64,000 nt of DNA from Komarekiella atlantica HA4396-MV6 (GCA_019359395.1 JAHHHK010000005.1:124001-188000), one strand, 5' to 3'; counted from the first letter of the stretch, positions 25,931 to 36,244 are shown. Made by a program: numbers and translations. The notes: generated by a model not told the origin, from the sequence alone.

Positions 25931-27577
25931 CTATGAATTCAATGGCTGTAGTTCTTTTGGGGATTGGTTGAAATGACTCGTAGCATCAGCCAAATGCTTT
26001 AGTAGTGTAGACTGTGGTAGCGGCCCTTGCAAGTGACTCCAGGGCAATACTTGCTCTGTTGACCAATCAGTGTGAACGTAGAAATCTAAGTCGGGAATTT
26101 GTCCTTTGAGTTGTTTGAAAGCACGTTTGTAGCTACCCAGGGAGTCGCCGAAGTCGCGGGTGAGTTCGAGAAGCTGTGAAAGACGGCGATCGCCTCTCGA
26201 TAACAAAGCTTGTATAATCGACCAATTATAGCTTTCTGGGCGAAATTCTATTCCCTGCGGTTTTAGCTGCTTTTGTAACATCTGCAACCGCTTCTCAGCT
26301 TGGCGATTTACCCCAAACCATTGAAACGGCGTGTGTGCTTTAGGGACAAAGGTGCTGCATCCAAATGTTAAGCGCAATCCAGGGGCAGCTTTTTTAATAC
26401 TACGCATCATCGCCACTGTTTGCTCTAAATCTTCTGGTTCCTCACCGGGAACTCCTGCCATTCCATAAAGTTTCAAGCTTGTTAATCCACCAGCTTTAGC
26501 ATTTATAGCTGCTTGGATAATTTCATCATTATTTAGCTTTTTGTTGATGATTTGCCGAACTTTTTCCGAACCACTTTCTACAGCAATAGTAAGCGATCGC
26601 GTGTCTCGTTTCGCCAAAGTTTTCGCCAGATTCACTGTTACTGTATTAGTCCGCACTGAGGCAATGCTTAAACGGACATCATCATACTTTGGCTGACTAA
26701 TATAATCTAGCAGCGCCTCAAACTCTGGATGTTGAGTAACAGAAGCTCCCAATAATCCGAGGCGATTTGTAACTTGTAAACCTCTTTCAATGGCAGGAAT
26801 TAACGAACCTTCAAGACTTGCTGTTCTAAAAGGCAATGTGAGATAACTCGCCATACAGAAGCGGCACATTTCTGGACAGCTTCTTACCACTTCTACCATG
26901 TAAATATTTTCCCACGCAGCCTTTTCTGTAACCACCGTTGATGCTGATAGGGTGTTACTTCGGTAAGTCTGCTTTTGTACTACTGCGGGAATTTCCGGAA
27001 AAATTGGCTTAATAGACTTAACCGCACCATCTATACCCTGATATTTCACTTCATACAAACTGGGAACATAAATTCCTGGTATTTGTGCAAGTGCTTTAAG
27101 TTGAGTTTGTCTTGAAGCGTTTCTTACTTCTTTGTAAGCTTCAATAAAATCTCCCAGCAGGTTTTCGCCATCTCCTAGCAAAATAACATCAAAAAAATCT
27201 GCGAAAGGTTCGGGGTTAGCAGTCAGAACAGGGCCACCACCAAAAATTATCGGATGATCATCATTACGAGAAGTTGCTCGAATGGGAATTTGCAAAGATT
27301 CTAGCAAATTTAAAATATTTACATAATCCAGTTCCCAGGAAATAGAAAATCCGACTATTTCCGGTGTTCTAGGAAGTTGTTCATGAGTATCTGTGAACAA
27401 GCGACTCGCTTGTACATCATCACGCATTGTCAAAGTTGCCCAAACAAATTGATAGCCAAGGCTAGTTATACCTACGCTGTACTCATTAGGAAAAGCAAAA
27501 ATGACTGGTATGGCGTCAGTGTCGGGTGTGGTTGGGGTGAATAAGAGGCGTTCAGAAGCAAATACAGATGATGTCAC
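25931..27577 (-). CDS. B12-binding radical SAM protein, 548 aa
   Basis: The protein combines an N-terminal B12-binding-like Rossmann domain (FGGGPVLTANPEPFADFFD, about residue 113, preceded by the ISWELDYVNILNLLE region) with a radical SAM barrel. The [4Fe-4S] motif CPEMCRFC lies at about residue 235, and GMAGVPGEEPEDLE follows. The C-terminal domain (FQWFGVNRQAEKRLQMLQKQ) resembles the TIGR03960-type family. These enzymes perform radical methylations or rearrangements; the substrate is unknown. It leads an apparent operon with the CPXCG and SRPBCC genes, with the SemiSWEET and nucleotidyltransferase genes just upstream on the same strand. Confidence 0.88.
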   Translation of the reverse strand: MTSSVFASERLLFTPTTPDTDAIPVIFAFPNEYSVGITSLGYQFVWATLTMRDDVQASRLFTDTHEQLPRTPEIVGFSISWELDYVNILNLLESLQIPIRATSRNDDHPIIFGGGPVLTANPEPFADFFDVILLGDGENLLGDFIEAYKEVRNASRQTQLKALAQIPGIYVPSLYEVKYQGIDGAVKSIKPIFPEIPAVVQKQTYRSNTLSASTVVTEKAAWENIYMVEVVRSCPEMCRFCMASYLTLPFRTASLEGSLIPAIERGLQVTNRLGLLGASVTQHPEFEALLDYISQPKYDDVRLSIASVRTNTVTVNLAKTLAKRDTRSLTIAVESGSEKVRQIINKKLNNDEIIQAAINAKAGGLTSLKLYGMAGVPGEEPEDLEQTVAMMRSIKKAAPGLRLTFGCSTFVPKAHTPFQWFGVNRQAEKRLQMLQKQLKPQGIEFRPESYNWSIIQALLSRGDRRLSQLLELTRDFGDSLGSYKRAFKQLKGQIPDLDFYVHTDWSTEQVLPWSHLQGPLPQSTLLKHLADATSHFNQSPKELQPLNS

Positions 27578-27603
27578 AGGTGTTTATTAGAGGCAGGGCA
27601 GGT

Positions 27604-27867
27604 TTATCTATATTTAATTTTAAGCCATAGAATAATGAAGTTAAAAACCAACGTCACGCTGTTAGCAAGAATGATCGGTAAAGATTGTAAATAAAGTCCG
27701 TAAATTAACCATAAAAAAATCCCACTCATGAATGTAATCAGCGTCACTAAAGAAACATCTTTTGCTGATTTTGTTTGCCATGTTTTAAACATTTGTGGGA
27801 GAAAAGAAACTGTGGTTATTGTGGCAGCAGCTAACCCTATAATTGTTAATAAATCCATTAAATGCAA
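27604..27867 (-). CDS. SemiSWEET / PQ-loop sugar transporter, 87 aa
   Basis: SemiSWEETs are half-size sugar transporters of three transmembrane helices that work as dimers. Here the three helices are easily seen, with the PQ motif in SFLPQMFKTWQTKSAKDVSL between helices 1 and 2, and GIFLWLIYGLYLQSLPIILA across the middle. The length of 87 residues is typical. The start could instead be the ATG three codons downstream (MDLLTIIG); the conserved part begins there. It lies 26 bp upstream of the radical SAM gene. Substrate specificity cannot be read from sequence. Confidence 0.92.
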   Translation of the reverse strand: MHLMDLLTIIGLAAATITTVSFLPQMFKTWQTKSAKDVSLVTLITFMSGIFLWLIYGLYLQSLPIILANSVTLVFNFIILWLKIKYR

Positions 27868-27903
27868 AGTTTTTAGCTAAATATATCCATCCATTTATTA
27901 TAC

Positions 27904-28830
27904 TCAGATTACCTCTTTTGATTCTTTAATAACTTTTTCATTAATTAAAAATACATCTAAATCATCAATCAGTTTATTTAACTGGTCAATTAAATCGTGT
28001 CCTTTCGTTAATGAAATAGCAAGAATTAACTTATTAATTCTTTCTTCCATATCTATAGGTAATTTGCTACAAAAGCGTTGAGCAAATTGAATTAATCGTT
28101 TTTCACCAGGATGAGGCAAATAGTTAATAGCAAAAATAATATCAAAATAACTAGCTATCAAAGCACTAAGACGATGATTAATACTGACTAAATCATTACG
28201 GTTGATAGCTAACTCTATCTGATGAATATAAGAAGAAATGTTATTCCGTAAAATTGGATAATTTTTGGTAATTATAGCTCGTCTTAAGCCTTCGGGATAA
28301 GGTTGTTTGGCGTCGATCTGTAATTGCCTAAACCAGCCATTTTTATCATATAGTGGCTTTGAGTATAATATATTCCACCAAAAGCAAGTTGAGTAACCAA
28401 CTGATGCTTGATGTTTGATTACTACAGAGTTCATCTGTTGCTCAATCCAAAAGAGCGTACGATACATAATATCGATGCTACGTCCGGAATTTTTATCTAT
28501 CCATTCATCACCCGGTTCCCAAAATTGATTATTAATTTCGCTGCGATCGCTAAATTGTTTAGCAATACTCTCACGAATATCTACTGAAATTTCTTCTTGC
28601 AGATACACATAAAAATCTAAATCAGATAAATCATCAAAAACTAGGCTTGTTTGAGAACCTGCTAATACAACAGCTACCACTTGCGGTAATTTACTAAATT
28701 CGGCGGCAATGCTGTCAGCTAAATAAAAAATTTCTTGAGAGTAACTAGACTTTTTAGGACTTGAATAATTATGTTCTGACATAATCAAAAACATCCATTT
28801 GATAACAAAGAGGATGGGCAATAATCCCAT
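27904..28830 (-). CDS. Nucleotidyltransferase-fold protein (DUF4037-like), 308 aa
   Basis: The motif VVLAGSQTSLVFDDLSDLDF (about residue 55) is the GS...DxD nucleotidyltransferase signature, and a third acidic residue lies in SIDIMYR. The rest matches DUF4037-type proteins: PEGLRRAIITKNYPILRNNI and a helical C-terminus with PHPGEKRLIQFAQRF. Relatives include aminoglycoside adenylyltransferase-like enzymes of unknown substrate. The start at 28830 adds a hydrophobic stretch (LLPILFVIKWMFLIM) of about 16 residues ahead of the domain; the internal ATG 48 bp downstream (MSEHNYSS) is the more natural start. It overlaps no neighbour, and aroC lies 43 bp upstream on the same strand. Confidence 0.8.
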   Translation of the reverse strand: MGLLPILFVIKWMFLIMSEHNYSSPKKSSYSQEIFYLADSIAAEFSKLPQVVAVVLAGSQTSLVFDDLSDLDFYVYLQEEISVDIRESIAKQFSDRSEINNQFWEPGDEWIDKNSGRSIDIMYRTLFWIEQQMNSVVIKHQASVGYSTCFWWNILYSKPLYDKNGWFRQLQIDAKQPYPEGLRRAIITKNYPILRNNISSYIHQIELAINRNDLVSINHRLSALIASYFDIIFAINYLPHPGEKRLIQFAQRFCSKLPIDMEERINKLILAISLTKGHDLIDQLNKLIDDLDVFLINEKVIKESKEVI

Positions 28831-28873
28831 CCTAGTAGAACAGTATTGTTATATAAAGTGGTGTATGAAAAAC

Positions 28874-29962
28874 CTACAACACTTTACACTGCCCATGATG
28901 TCTTAGTAAATGGTCGCACAGCACCAAAGCTACCATCGCCTCAACCATTGGAACTGCACGCGGTAATACACAAGGATCATGCCGTCCTTTTGCAGCTAAT
29001 AGCGTTTCTTCACCTTCACGAGTTACTGTCTTTTGCTCTTTTCTAATTGTTGCTGTTGGCTTAAATGCAACTCGTAAAATTATATTTTCTCCGTTGGAAA
29101 TTCCTCCCTGAATTCCCCCAGAACGGTTTGTGACGGTACGAATTTCACCTTGTTCATCAATATAAAATTCGTCGTTATGCTCAATTCCTGTTAACAGCGT
29201 TCCCGCAAAACCTGAACCGATTTCAAAGCCTTTGCTAGCAGGGAGAGACATCACACCCTTAGCAATATCCGCTTCTAATTTATCAAAGACTGGTTCACCT
29301 AAAGCTTTCGGTACATTCCGCGCCACGCATTCTACTACACCGCCGATAGAATCACCTTGTCTGCCGATTTGCTCAATTAATTCAATCATGCGATCGCCAC
29401 ATTCGGCATCGGGACAGCGGACGATGTTGCTTTCAACTTGTTCTAAGGTGACGGTATTTGGATCAACTACGCCTTCTAAGTCTTTGATGCGCTTGACATA
29501 ACCGATAATTTCAACATTGGCAACTTGACGGAGAATTTTTTTTGCGATCGCACCTGCTGCTACTCGTCCAATTGTCTCACGCGCTGACGACCTACCCCCA
29601 CCTTGCCAATTGCGAATGCCATATTTTGCATCATAAGTCGCATCTGCGTGCGAAGGGCGATACTTCTGTGCCATCTCGTCGTAGTCTTGCGGACGAGTGT
29701 CTTTGTTCCGCACCATAATTGCTATGGGCGTTCCTAAAGTTTTTCCTTCAAATACCCCAGAAAGTATCTCACAGCTATCTGCTTCCTTCCGAGGAGTCGT
29801 AATTTTGCTTTGTCCTGGACGTCTTCTATCTAGTTCTACTTGAATTTCTTCAGCCGAAATTTCTAGCTGTGGAGGACAACCATCAATCACAACCCCCACA
29901 CCACCGCCGTGAGACTCGCCAAAAGTAGTAATGCGGAATAGATGCCCAAAAGTATTGCCCAT
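28874..29962 (-). CDS. aroC: Chorismate synthase, 362 aa
   Basis: AroC converts EPSP to chorismate with reduced FMN, the last common step of aromatic amino acid, folate and quinone synthesis, in the cytosol. The N-terminus [20 protein letters not shown] and the motifs [10 protein letters not shown] and [15 protein letters not shown] are diagnostic, and [14 protein letters not shown] near the C-terminus is normal. Length fits the family. It is transcribed leftward from upstream of the nucleotidyltransferase gene and is separated from psbA by the psbA terminator, so the two are independent units. Confidence 0.97.
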   Translation of the reverse strand: MGNTFGHLFRITTFGESHGGGVGVVIDGCPPQLEISAEEIQVELDRRRPGQSKITTPRKEADSCEILSGVFEGKTLGTPIAIMVRNKDTRPQDYDEMAQKYRPSHADATYDAKYGIRNWQGGGRSSARETIGRVAAGAIAKKILRQVANVEIIGYVKRIKDLEGVVDPNTVTLEQVESNIVRCPDAECGDRMIELIEQIGRQGDSIGGVVECVARNVPKALGEPVFDKLEADIAKGVMSLPASKGFEIGSGFAGTLLTGIEHNDEFYIDEQGEIRTVTNRSGGIQGGISNGENIILRVAFKPTATIRKEQKTVTREGEETLLAAKGRHDPCVLPRAVPMVEAMVALVLCDHLLRHHGQCKVL

Positions 29963-30106
29963 GATCTTGAGGAAGTATCGTCCAGCGCTTGTAGTCTATC
30001 AATAGCATTTTCTCACTACAAAGCGACAAACAACATGATCATCATTTACCCATTTCTTTGACTTTTTTGCTTATTGTTTCGATAAGTATATTTTTGACGA
30101 CAAAAA

Positions 30107-30136
30107 AGAGTCCTCCGTTTCCGAAGGACTCTTTTG
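30107..30136 (-). terminator. Intrinsic terminator of psbA
   Basis: On the minus strand a 10-bp stem (GAGTCCTTCG with CGGAGGACTC) closes on a GAAA tetraloop and is followed by six T residues. It lies about 50 bp after the psbA stop. A shorter T run on the other strand may allow some bidirectional use. Confidence 0.95.
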
Positions 30137-30181
30137 ATTTAATAGAGATGTTGCAATTCAACATCTCTATAGTATTAAGTA

Positions 30182-31264
30182 CTAACCGTTGATAGCAGGA
30201 GCGGTCATTGCAACAGGAGCAACATCACCAGCAGCCAAGTCTAGGGGGAAGTTGTGAGCGTTACGCTCGTGCATTACTTCCATACCCAGGTTAGCGCGGT
30301 TGATTACGTCTGCCCAAGTTGAGATGACGCGACCTTGAGAGTCAATCACGGATTGGTTGAAGTTGAAACCGTTCAGGTTGAACGCCATCGTGCTCACACC
30401 TAAAGCGGTGAACCAGATGCCGACAACAGGCCATGCAGCTAAGAAGAAGTGCAGTGAACGGCTGTTGTTGAATGAAGCGTATTGGAAGATTAGACGACCG
30501 AAGTAGCCGTGGGCTGCAACGATGTTGTAGGTTTCTTCTTCTTGACCGAATTTGTAACCGTAGTTTAGAGATTCGGTTTCGGTGGTTTCACGAACCAAGG
30601 AGGAGGTTACTAGTGAACCGTGCATTGCACTGAACAAAGAACCGCCGAATACACCAGCCACACCTAACATGTGGAAGGGGTGCATCAAGATGTTGTGTTC
30701 TGCTTGGAACACGATCATGAAGTTGAAGGTTCCAGAGATACCCAGGGGCATACCATCAGAGAATGAACCTTGACCGATGGGGTAGATCAACAATACTGCG
30801 GCAGCAGAAGCCAGAGGTGCGCTGTAAGCTACGCAGATCCAAGGACGCATACCCAAGCGGTAGGACAATTCCCACTGACGACCCAAGTAGCAAGCACAAC
30901 CGATTAAGAAGTGGAATACTACTAATTGGTAAGGGCCACCGTTGTACAACCACTCATCTAAGGAAGCAGCTTCCCAAATGGGGTAGAAGTGCAAACCGAT
31001 CGCGTTAGAAGAAGGAACAACTGCACCAGAGATGATGTTGTTTCCGTAAATCAAAGAACCTGCAACTGGCTCACGAATACCATCAATGTCCACAGGAGGA
31101 GCAGCGACGAAGGCGATGATAAAGCAGGTGGTAGCGGCTAGCAGAGTTGGGATCATTAGAACGCCGAACCAACCGATGTATATACGATTGTCGGTGCTTG
31201 TAATCCACTCGCAAAAACGCGCCCATACGTTAGCGCTAGAGCGCTGTTGTAAGGTTGTAGTCAT
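30182..31264 (-). CDS. psbA: Photosystem II D1 protein, low-light (Q130) form, 360 aa
   Basis: PsbA is the D1 core subunit of photosystem II, in the thylakoid membrane. The five helices, and the donor and acceptor residues, are in place: Y161, D170, H190, H198, H215, H272, and the manganese ligands in [17 protein letters not shown] near the end. The C-terminal extension after A344 ([16 protein letters not shown]) is 16 residues, removed by CtpA. Residue 130 is Gln (GRQWEL), which marks the D1:1 form used in low light, not the Glu130 stress form. Its 5' leader is AT-rich and lacks an obvious Shine-Dalgarno. psbA transcription is typically light-regulated. Confidence 0.98.
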   Translation of the reverse strand: MTTTLQQRSSANVWARFCEWITSTDNRIYIGWFGVLMIPTLLAATTCFIIAFVAAPPVDIDGIREPVAGSLIYGNNIISGAVVPSSNAIGLHFYPIWEAASLDEWLYNGGPYQLVVFHFLIGCACYLGRQWELSYRLGMRPWICVAYSAPLASAAAVLLIYPIGQGSFSDGMPLGISGTFNFMIVFQAEHNILMHPFHMLGVAGVFGGSLFSAMHGSLVTSSLVRETTETESLNYGYKFGQEEETYNIVAAHGYFGRLIFQYASFNNSRSLHFFLAAWPVVGIWFTALGVSTMAFNLNGFNFNQSVIDSQGRVISTWADVINRANLGMEVMHERNAHNFPLDLAAGDVAPVAMTAPAING

Positions 31265-31617
31265 TGTTTTATGAGTGCTATTGGTTGTTAAAAATGAATC
31301 AGGCGAATGAATGTTTGCCTGTTGTATTTGAGTCTACATGAATTTATTTTGATGCGATATATGACTTAATATTCTGTAATAAAGTTGTTGAGTAAGCTCA
31401 TCTAACTGTAAAGTTTATTTACCAGTAATTTAGAGTTAATTCAGCGCTCAAAGCCTTTTAAGATATCAAAAAACTATGCCTTTAATCAGGCGATCGCGTT
31501 GTTAGTCACCTTTACATTTCTTAATAAATAGTCTTTAAACTCTTTAATAGAAAATATTTATTAAAGAAAATTTAGCAGAGTCGGTATTGTCCACTCTGCT
31601 TACTACTCAAGTTTTAA
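31265..31617. other. Upstream region of psbA
   Basis: This 353-bp gap contains the psbA promoter and leader and the end region of the MBOAT gene. It is AT-rich, with one HIP1 octamer at about 31491-31498. I cannot point to -10 or -35 elements confidently. No gene is visible. Confidence 0.4.
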
Positions 31618-33114
31618 TTAAAAATCAAAGTATATGTAGGGCAAGCTACCTTCAGGAGCTAATAACCAAACGGCATAGAGGCATAGAGGCACAAAAACAA
31701 GCTTTACCGGCCAGTGGAACTCTAATTTCAATTTGCGGTTAAAGACATAGACTATACCCATGAAACCAGCTATAGCTAGCAGCAGCCAGGTGAGTTGGTA
31801 TTGGCTCATATTCAGGGCTTCCACGTAGACCTTTTGAGCAAACTGTTCATCAGCAGGATAACCCCAAAGATGCCGAATTACTAAAAAAGAGTCTTGGGGG
31901 TTGGGGAGGCGAAACCAAATCCAAGAGGTGAAAACCATTAGTTGAGTTAACAACCAAGCGACAAATATACCCAGAGGATTTTGCCAGAATTGTTCTAGAT
32001 TCTCAAAGCGATCGCTCATAGTATCTGTAAGTCGATGAACCACTAAAGCTAACCCGTGGATTGCGCCCCAAATAACATAACCCATAGCAGAACCGTGCCA
32101 GATACCTGCAATTAGCATCACAATTAATAAATTCCAGCAAGTGCGGGCTAAACCCCGTCGGGAACCGCCCAAAGGAAAGTAGAGGTAGTTCCGCAACCAA
32201 TCTCCTAGAGTCATGTGCCAGCGCCGCCAAAATTCTGCAATATTGGTGCTGAAGTAAGGAAAGTCAAAATTTTCAGGCAGAACCAACCCGAAAAGTAAAG
32301 CACTGCCACGGGCGATGTCTACGTAACCGTTAAAATCCAAATACAACTGCAAGCCATACGCAAATGTACCTAACCAAAGATCAGTACTACCCGCTCGTTG
32401 CAAGTTGCCAAAACATAAATCAACAAAAATTCCCAATTGGTCTGCTAAAATACCTTTTTTGACAGCACCTCTGGCAATCAACCACAGCGCCTCTGCGACT
32501 TTATCAGTAGTAGGCAAATGTAGTGTATTGAATTGATTTGCTAGGTTATGGTAACGAGTAATTGGGCCTGATATTAATTTGGCGAAAAATAATTTGTACG
32601 TTGCAAATTTGAGAAACTGATCAGTAGCGGGCGCACCGCGATAGACATCTACCAAATAGGCTATGCATTCAAAGGTGAAAAATGAAATCCCCAGAGGCAT
32701 AAACTTAAAAGAACTATCTGGTGAGTTAATTTCTATCTGAAAAACAAACTTGAATAAAAGTGGTAAATACTTAAAACCTAATAACAGTAAAACATTTAAA
32801 ACTACACCTACCCATAACAGTTTTAGTCGGCGAAGATTCCAGTCACCTTGAGAGAATTGCCACTCTTCATTAGAAATTTTATAGTCAAGAGAATGTTGTC
32901 CTGGTGAGGTGTTTTTTCCAATCTCCAGCCCCAGACGGAAATTGATAAAAGTAAGTGCTAATAGTAATGGAATGTACTGGATATGCAAAGATGCGTAGAA
33001 AACAAGACTAGCAATTAATAACGTCCACAAACGTAATTTTTGTTTTGCTAAAGACCAGTAAATTCCTAGTACACTTAGCAAAAATAGCGCATAGAAAATT
33101 GATATAAAGTTCAT
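31618..33114 (-). CDS. MBOAT-family O-acyltransferase (AlgI-like), 498 aa
   Basis: This multi-pass protein belongs to the membrane-bound O-acyltransferase family. The AlgI-type core is clear: PLGISFFTFECIAYLVDVYR, QLYLDFNGYVDIARGSALLF, NFDFPYFSTNIAEFWRRWHM, and the catalytic His region LIAGIWHGSAMGYVIWGAIH. Such enzymes pass acyl (often acetyl) groups across the membrane, where a partner adds them to a polysaccharide. A DUF1574/SGNH-like gene lies just upstream on the same strand (109 bp gap), the usual partner type. It probably modifies an exopolysaccharide or sheath polymer, but the polymer is unknown. Confidence 0.92.
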   Translation of the reverse strand: MNFISIFYALFLLSVLGIYWSLAKQKLRLWTLLIASLVFYASLHIQYIPLLLALTFINFRLGLEIGKNTSPGQHSLDYKISNEEWQFSQGDWNLRRLKLLWVGVVLNVLLLLGFKYLPLLFKFVFQIEINSPDSSFKFMPLGISFFTFECIAYLVDVYRGAPATDQFLKFATYKLFFAKLISGPITRYHNLANQFNTLHLPTTDKVAEALWLIARGAVKKGILADQLGIFVDLCFGNLQRAGSTDLWLGTFAYGLQLYLDFNGYVDIARGSALLFGLVLPENFDFPYFSTNIAEFWRRWHMTLGDWLRNYLYFPLGGSRRGLARTCWNLLIVMLIAGIWHGSAMGYVIWGAIHGLALVVHRLTDTMSDRFENLEQFWQNPLGIFVAWLLTQLMVFTSWIWFRLPNPQDSFLVIRHLWGYPADEQFAQKVYVEALNMSQYQLTWLLLAIAGFMGIVYVFNRKLKLEFHWPVKLVFVPLCLYAVWLLAPEGSLPYIYFDF

Positions 33115-33155
33115 CGGTTAGTTATTTGTCATTTGTCATTGGTCATTAGTCAAAA

Positions 33156-33183
33156 GTAGAGACGCGATTAATCACGTCTGTAC
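33156..33183. repeat. Short palindromic dispersed repeat (GTAGAGACGCGAT... type)
   Basis: The 28-bp palindrome GTAGAGACGCGATTAATCAC followed by GTCTGTAC lies in the gap between the MBOAT and DUF1574 genes. Close copies are at 48326-48353 and, in reverse form, at 50826-50853. Confidence 0.85.
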
Positions 33184-33223
33184 AAGTGAGTGCTGAGTTA
33201 TTATTTTCTCCCTGCTCCTCTTT

Positions 33224-36200
33224 TCACTTAGTTGGCCAAGGAATCATCGGGTCATGAGCTAGCTTTTTCGAGACTTCGTATGCCCCAAAGCGATTGAGGT
33301 GACTAGGGTCAGAAAAGTAGTCATTTGTTTTTGTCCACTGTTGGCTTAAATCACGATAGATAAAGTTGGGGGTAGTAGCTAGACTCAACATAAATTGCTG
33401 AAATTCTTGCTCATATTTTTTGCGTACTGGGTCTAGATAATCTGCGGTGAGAGGTGTGTTGACAAATACTAAGGAAATTTTTTGAGACTGGGTAAACTGA
33501 AGCACGGCTTGGAATGCGGCATCTTGTTCACCTCCTATTTGGAAAGATTTATAGTCGTTGTCGTAATTTCCTGGAACTCTGGAATGTTTTTGATAGTATC
33601 TAGCGGGATTGAAGCGAATAGACAAAGGTAAAAAGCCATCAAAGTCAACTGCTTGTTGAGAAGTATATTCGTCTGAATTGTCAGTTTTTGACTGTGTTTG
33701 TGATGCGATTGTTTGAGGGCGATCGCCAACTAATGGCAATGAGTTCCATTGTTTTTGCAATAGACTTTTAATCTGATCGCGGTTTTGATAACTAGCCGAG
33801 AAAACTGCTAAACCCTGATTTAACCATCCATCTACAGCTTGATAAATGCTAATTTCTTGTTTTTCCGCTTTTGTCTTTTGCTCCTTAGGAGGATTTTTGA
33901 GAGCCTGTTCGCTATTTGGAGTTGCCAATTGTTTCTGCAATGCCTGTTTGTAGCCATTTGATGCAGTAATTGACTTAAAGGTCATATCCTCGCGACCACT
34001 ATTAAAAGCACGTGCACCATCTGCCCAGACAATTAGTTTGGGTAGTTCTGATGGTTCTAATACTTGGCGGATCACAAAGTCTACAACTTGTGCAGTAGCA
34101 CCGTTAATGCCAAAGTTAAACACGTCAAGATTTGGATAACCCTGAGTTGCCAAAGCTTTAGAAAGTGCTGCCGGATCTACTCCTCTAAGGGCGCGGGAGG
34201 AGCCAATAATCAACACATCAGGTGGAGTACCAGTTCTAGCCAGACGTTGTTTGTATAGCACTAGTTGCTCATCTAACTGTCTAACATTGAAACTTGGCAT
34301 TTGTGATCGCGCTGCTAACAGAATAGCGGTTGCAGTTGCCTTTTCTTTGAGTGGTGCGGCTACCAAGTTCCTTTCTTGGGTATCATCATTACTTTGAGTA
34401 AACTCAGAAGCATTGAATACAGAACTATTATTTGGAGGGGATTTTGTCTTGGAAGTGTTGGCTAAAAATGCTGTTCTCTCACTCTGATTTTTCCCAGCCG
34501 TCAACGATGCTTTTTGCTTAGAAGGTGATGGAGGCGAGACACTGGTAGCAGTTGGTGTTGGCATGGTACGTGCGATGATTTGACCCAACACCCAATCGGT
34601 TTGGAGAGTAAGCAATAATCCCAATGTCCCCCAGACTAAAGCGACCTTAAGTCCTTGACTATCATAGTTAAGATTCTCTGACTGGTTGCTTTCCGTAAAT
34701 AGCTGGCTTGCCAACAGCCATTTTTTCCCTGTTGCACTCGCCGTTGTCAGCCAATCCCGCGCCACTCCCGTAACAAAACTTTGAACTTCTTCTGTTGTTA
34801 AGTCGGGACGCAAAACTGGCTCATCTGTCTCAGAGGTGATCAGGTCGCTAACGTATTGAGAAGTAGCAGCAAATTCTGGGGTAGCTTCTGGTACTAAACG
34901 TTGACGATGATCAAAATCAACACCGTAGTGCCAAAAAGGTTCTTTATTACCAGCACGGCGTCCGTAAACACGTACACCCGTAATGCTAGTCAGTTTTAAC
35001 TGGCGCACAAACTGAGCAACTTTGTTTGCTACTTGTTTACGCGCTGGACAAACTGGCGCATCACACATAATGTGCAATAAATCACCTTTATTTAGCAGGA
35101 GTACCCGAATACCACCTGTTAATAAACGCCACTCTAGGTCAGGATTAAGTAAGCGCTCCAGTAAAAAAACGATCGCAGGTTCATCGCCACTAGTCGCCAG
35201 TTCCAGTGCTGATACAGCAAGGGCGGGATGTTCCGTAGCAGGTAAAGAAACCCAATCAATCCACGCGGGTTGCTTGTCGCCTGTTTTTTGTCCGTAGATG
35301 GTGGCGGCGAGAATGCCTTGGGGAGCGATCGCTTCTATCAGTGGTAAAATCGCATCCAAGCATTGTGCTTTCTTTGGCGCTGGGGCGGTTTCTAAAGGGT
35401 CGAAAGCTGGAGTGCAAAAGATATGTAGGGTTGATTCTTTGAGAGAAGCTTGGATAGCAACTTTAGACTCGGCAAATAACTCAGTTAATAGCCGGGCGAT
35501 CGCTTGCACATCTCCCCAACGCGCCCATTCCTTAAGCATCACCTCTGGTGGCGTTAGATCAATGCGTAGCAGCCAATCTGGCGCACTCTCACCGCTGACT
35601 TGTGAAACAATCACCGCATCTTGGTAGCCGGAAAGCTTCAGATGACGCAACTTCTGGGCTACTGGTTCGGCTAACAATGATGCATCGGGGCTGTAGCTTG
35701 ACTGACAAAATATCCATAGGCGATTTTCATCAGGCTGATTCTGTCTTGCCTGAGACTTGCGAATCTTTACCTGTACTGCCACCCCCAAGGTACTCAAAGT
35801 TTCGCTAAGATAACGAGCAATAGCATCTGGATGTCCCTGGCGTGCCAAACTTTCGTTAGAGATAATCAGCGCCCCACCGGGTTGGCTTGATTTTTCCGAG
35901 TCTTTTAACAGAGCTTGTTGCACCTGCTCCAGATGCCGTTCTATTTGATTCAAGTAAACCCGATGACACCATTGGGGGCGCTGTTGTTCTTTTTTTCGAC
36001 CGTAGACAAATACTTGGTATATTGAGGGTTGTTCGCTGCTTGTGAGAGTATCCAAGTCTGTTTGCTGTAATGCTCGCAGCAAGTCAGACAGAGTGCGCCA
36101 ACGTTGCGGACACTCTGTACCTTCACAAAGAATGTGCAGGTCGTTTCCCCGCAACCGGACTTTCACCCCAAAAGTGTTGATTCCTGTTGCTTGGCTTACC

Positions 36201-36244
36201 AATTGCACTAAAGATTGCTGGTGGTCTGGTAATAATGTTTTCAT
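33224..36244 (-). CDS. DUF1574/SGNH-like protein with four N-terminal modules, 1006 aa
   Basis: The C-terminal third has SGNH-type hallmarks of the DUF1574 group: block I IIGSSRALRGVDP, block V near the end FSDPSHLNRFGAYEV, and FNFGINGATAQVVDF between. It is preceded by a membrane helix (ALVWGTLGLLLTLQTDWVLG, about residue 540). The N-terminal 450 residues repeat a module four times, each with a strand such as LHILCEGTECPQRW or LHIFCTPAFD and a strand such as VYGRKKEQQRPQWCHRV or IYGQKTGDKQPAWIDWV. This is probably the partner of the MBOAT enzyme, transferring acyl groups to polymer outside the membrane. The role of the modules is unknown. Confidence 0.8.
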   Translation of the reverse strand: MKTLLPDHQQSLVQLVSQATGINTFGVKVRLRGNDLHILCEGTECPQRWRTLSDLLRALQQTDLDTLTSSEQPSIYQVFVYGRKKEQQRPQWCHRVYLNQIERHLEQVQQALLKDSEKSSQPGGALIISNESLARQGHPDAIARYLSETLSTLGVAVQVKIRKSQARQNQPDENRLWIFCQSSYSPDASLLAEPVAQKLRHLKLSGYQDAVIVSQVSGESAPDWLLRIDLTPPEVMLKEWARWGDVQAIARLLTELFAESKVAIQASLKESTLHIFCTPAFDPLETAPAPKKAQCLDAILPLIEAIAPQGILAATIYGQKTGDKQPAWIDWVSLPATEHPALAVSALELATSGDEPAIVFLLERLLNPDLEWRLLTGGIRVLLLNKGDLLHIMCDAPVCPARKQVANKVAQFVRQLKLTSITGVRVYGRRAGNKEPFWHYGVDFDHRQRLVPEATPEFAATSQYVSDLITSETDEPVLRPDLTTEEVQSFVTGVARDWLTTASATGKKWLLASQLFTESNQSENLNYDSQGLKVALVWGTLGLLLTLQTDWVLGQIIARTMPTPTATSVSPPSPSKQKASLTAGKNQSERTAFLANTSKTKSPPNNSSVFNASEFTQSNDDTQERNLVAAPLKEKATATAILLAARSQMPSFNVRQLDEQLVLYKQRLARTGTPPDVLIIGSSRALRGVDPAALSKALATQGYPNLDVFNFGINGATAQVVDFVIRQVLEPSELPKLIVWADGARAFNSGREDMTFKSITASNGYKQALQKQLATPNSEQALKNPPKEQKTKAEKQEISIYQAVDGWLNQGLAVFSASYQNRDQIKSLLQKQWNSLPLVGDRPQTIASQTQSKTDNSDEYTSQQAVDFDGFLPLSIRFNPARYYQKHSRVPGNYDNDYKSFQIGGEQDAAFQAVLQFTQSQKISLVFVNTPLTADYLDPVRKKYEQEFQQFMLSLATTPNFIYRDLSQQWTKTNDYFSDPSHLNRFGAYEVSKKLAHDPMIPWPTK

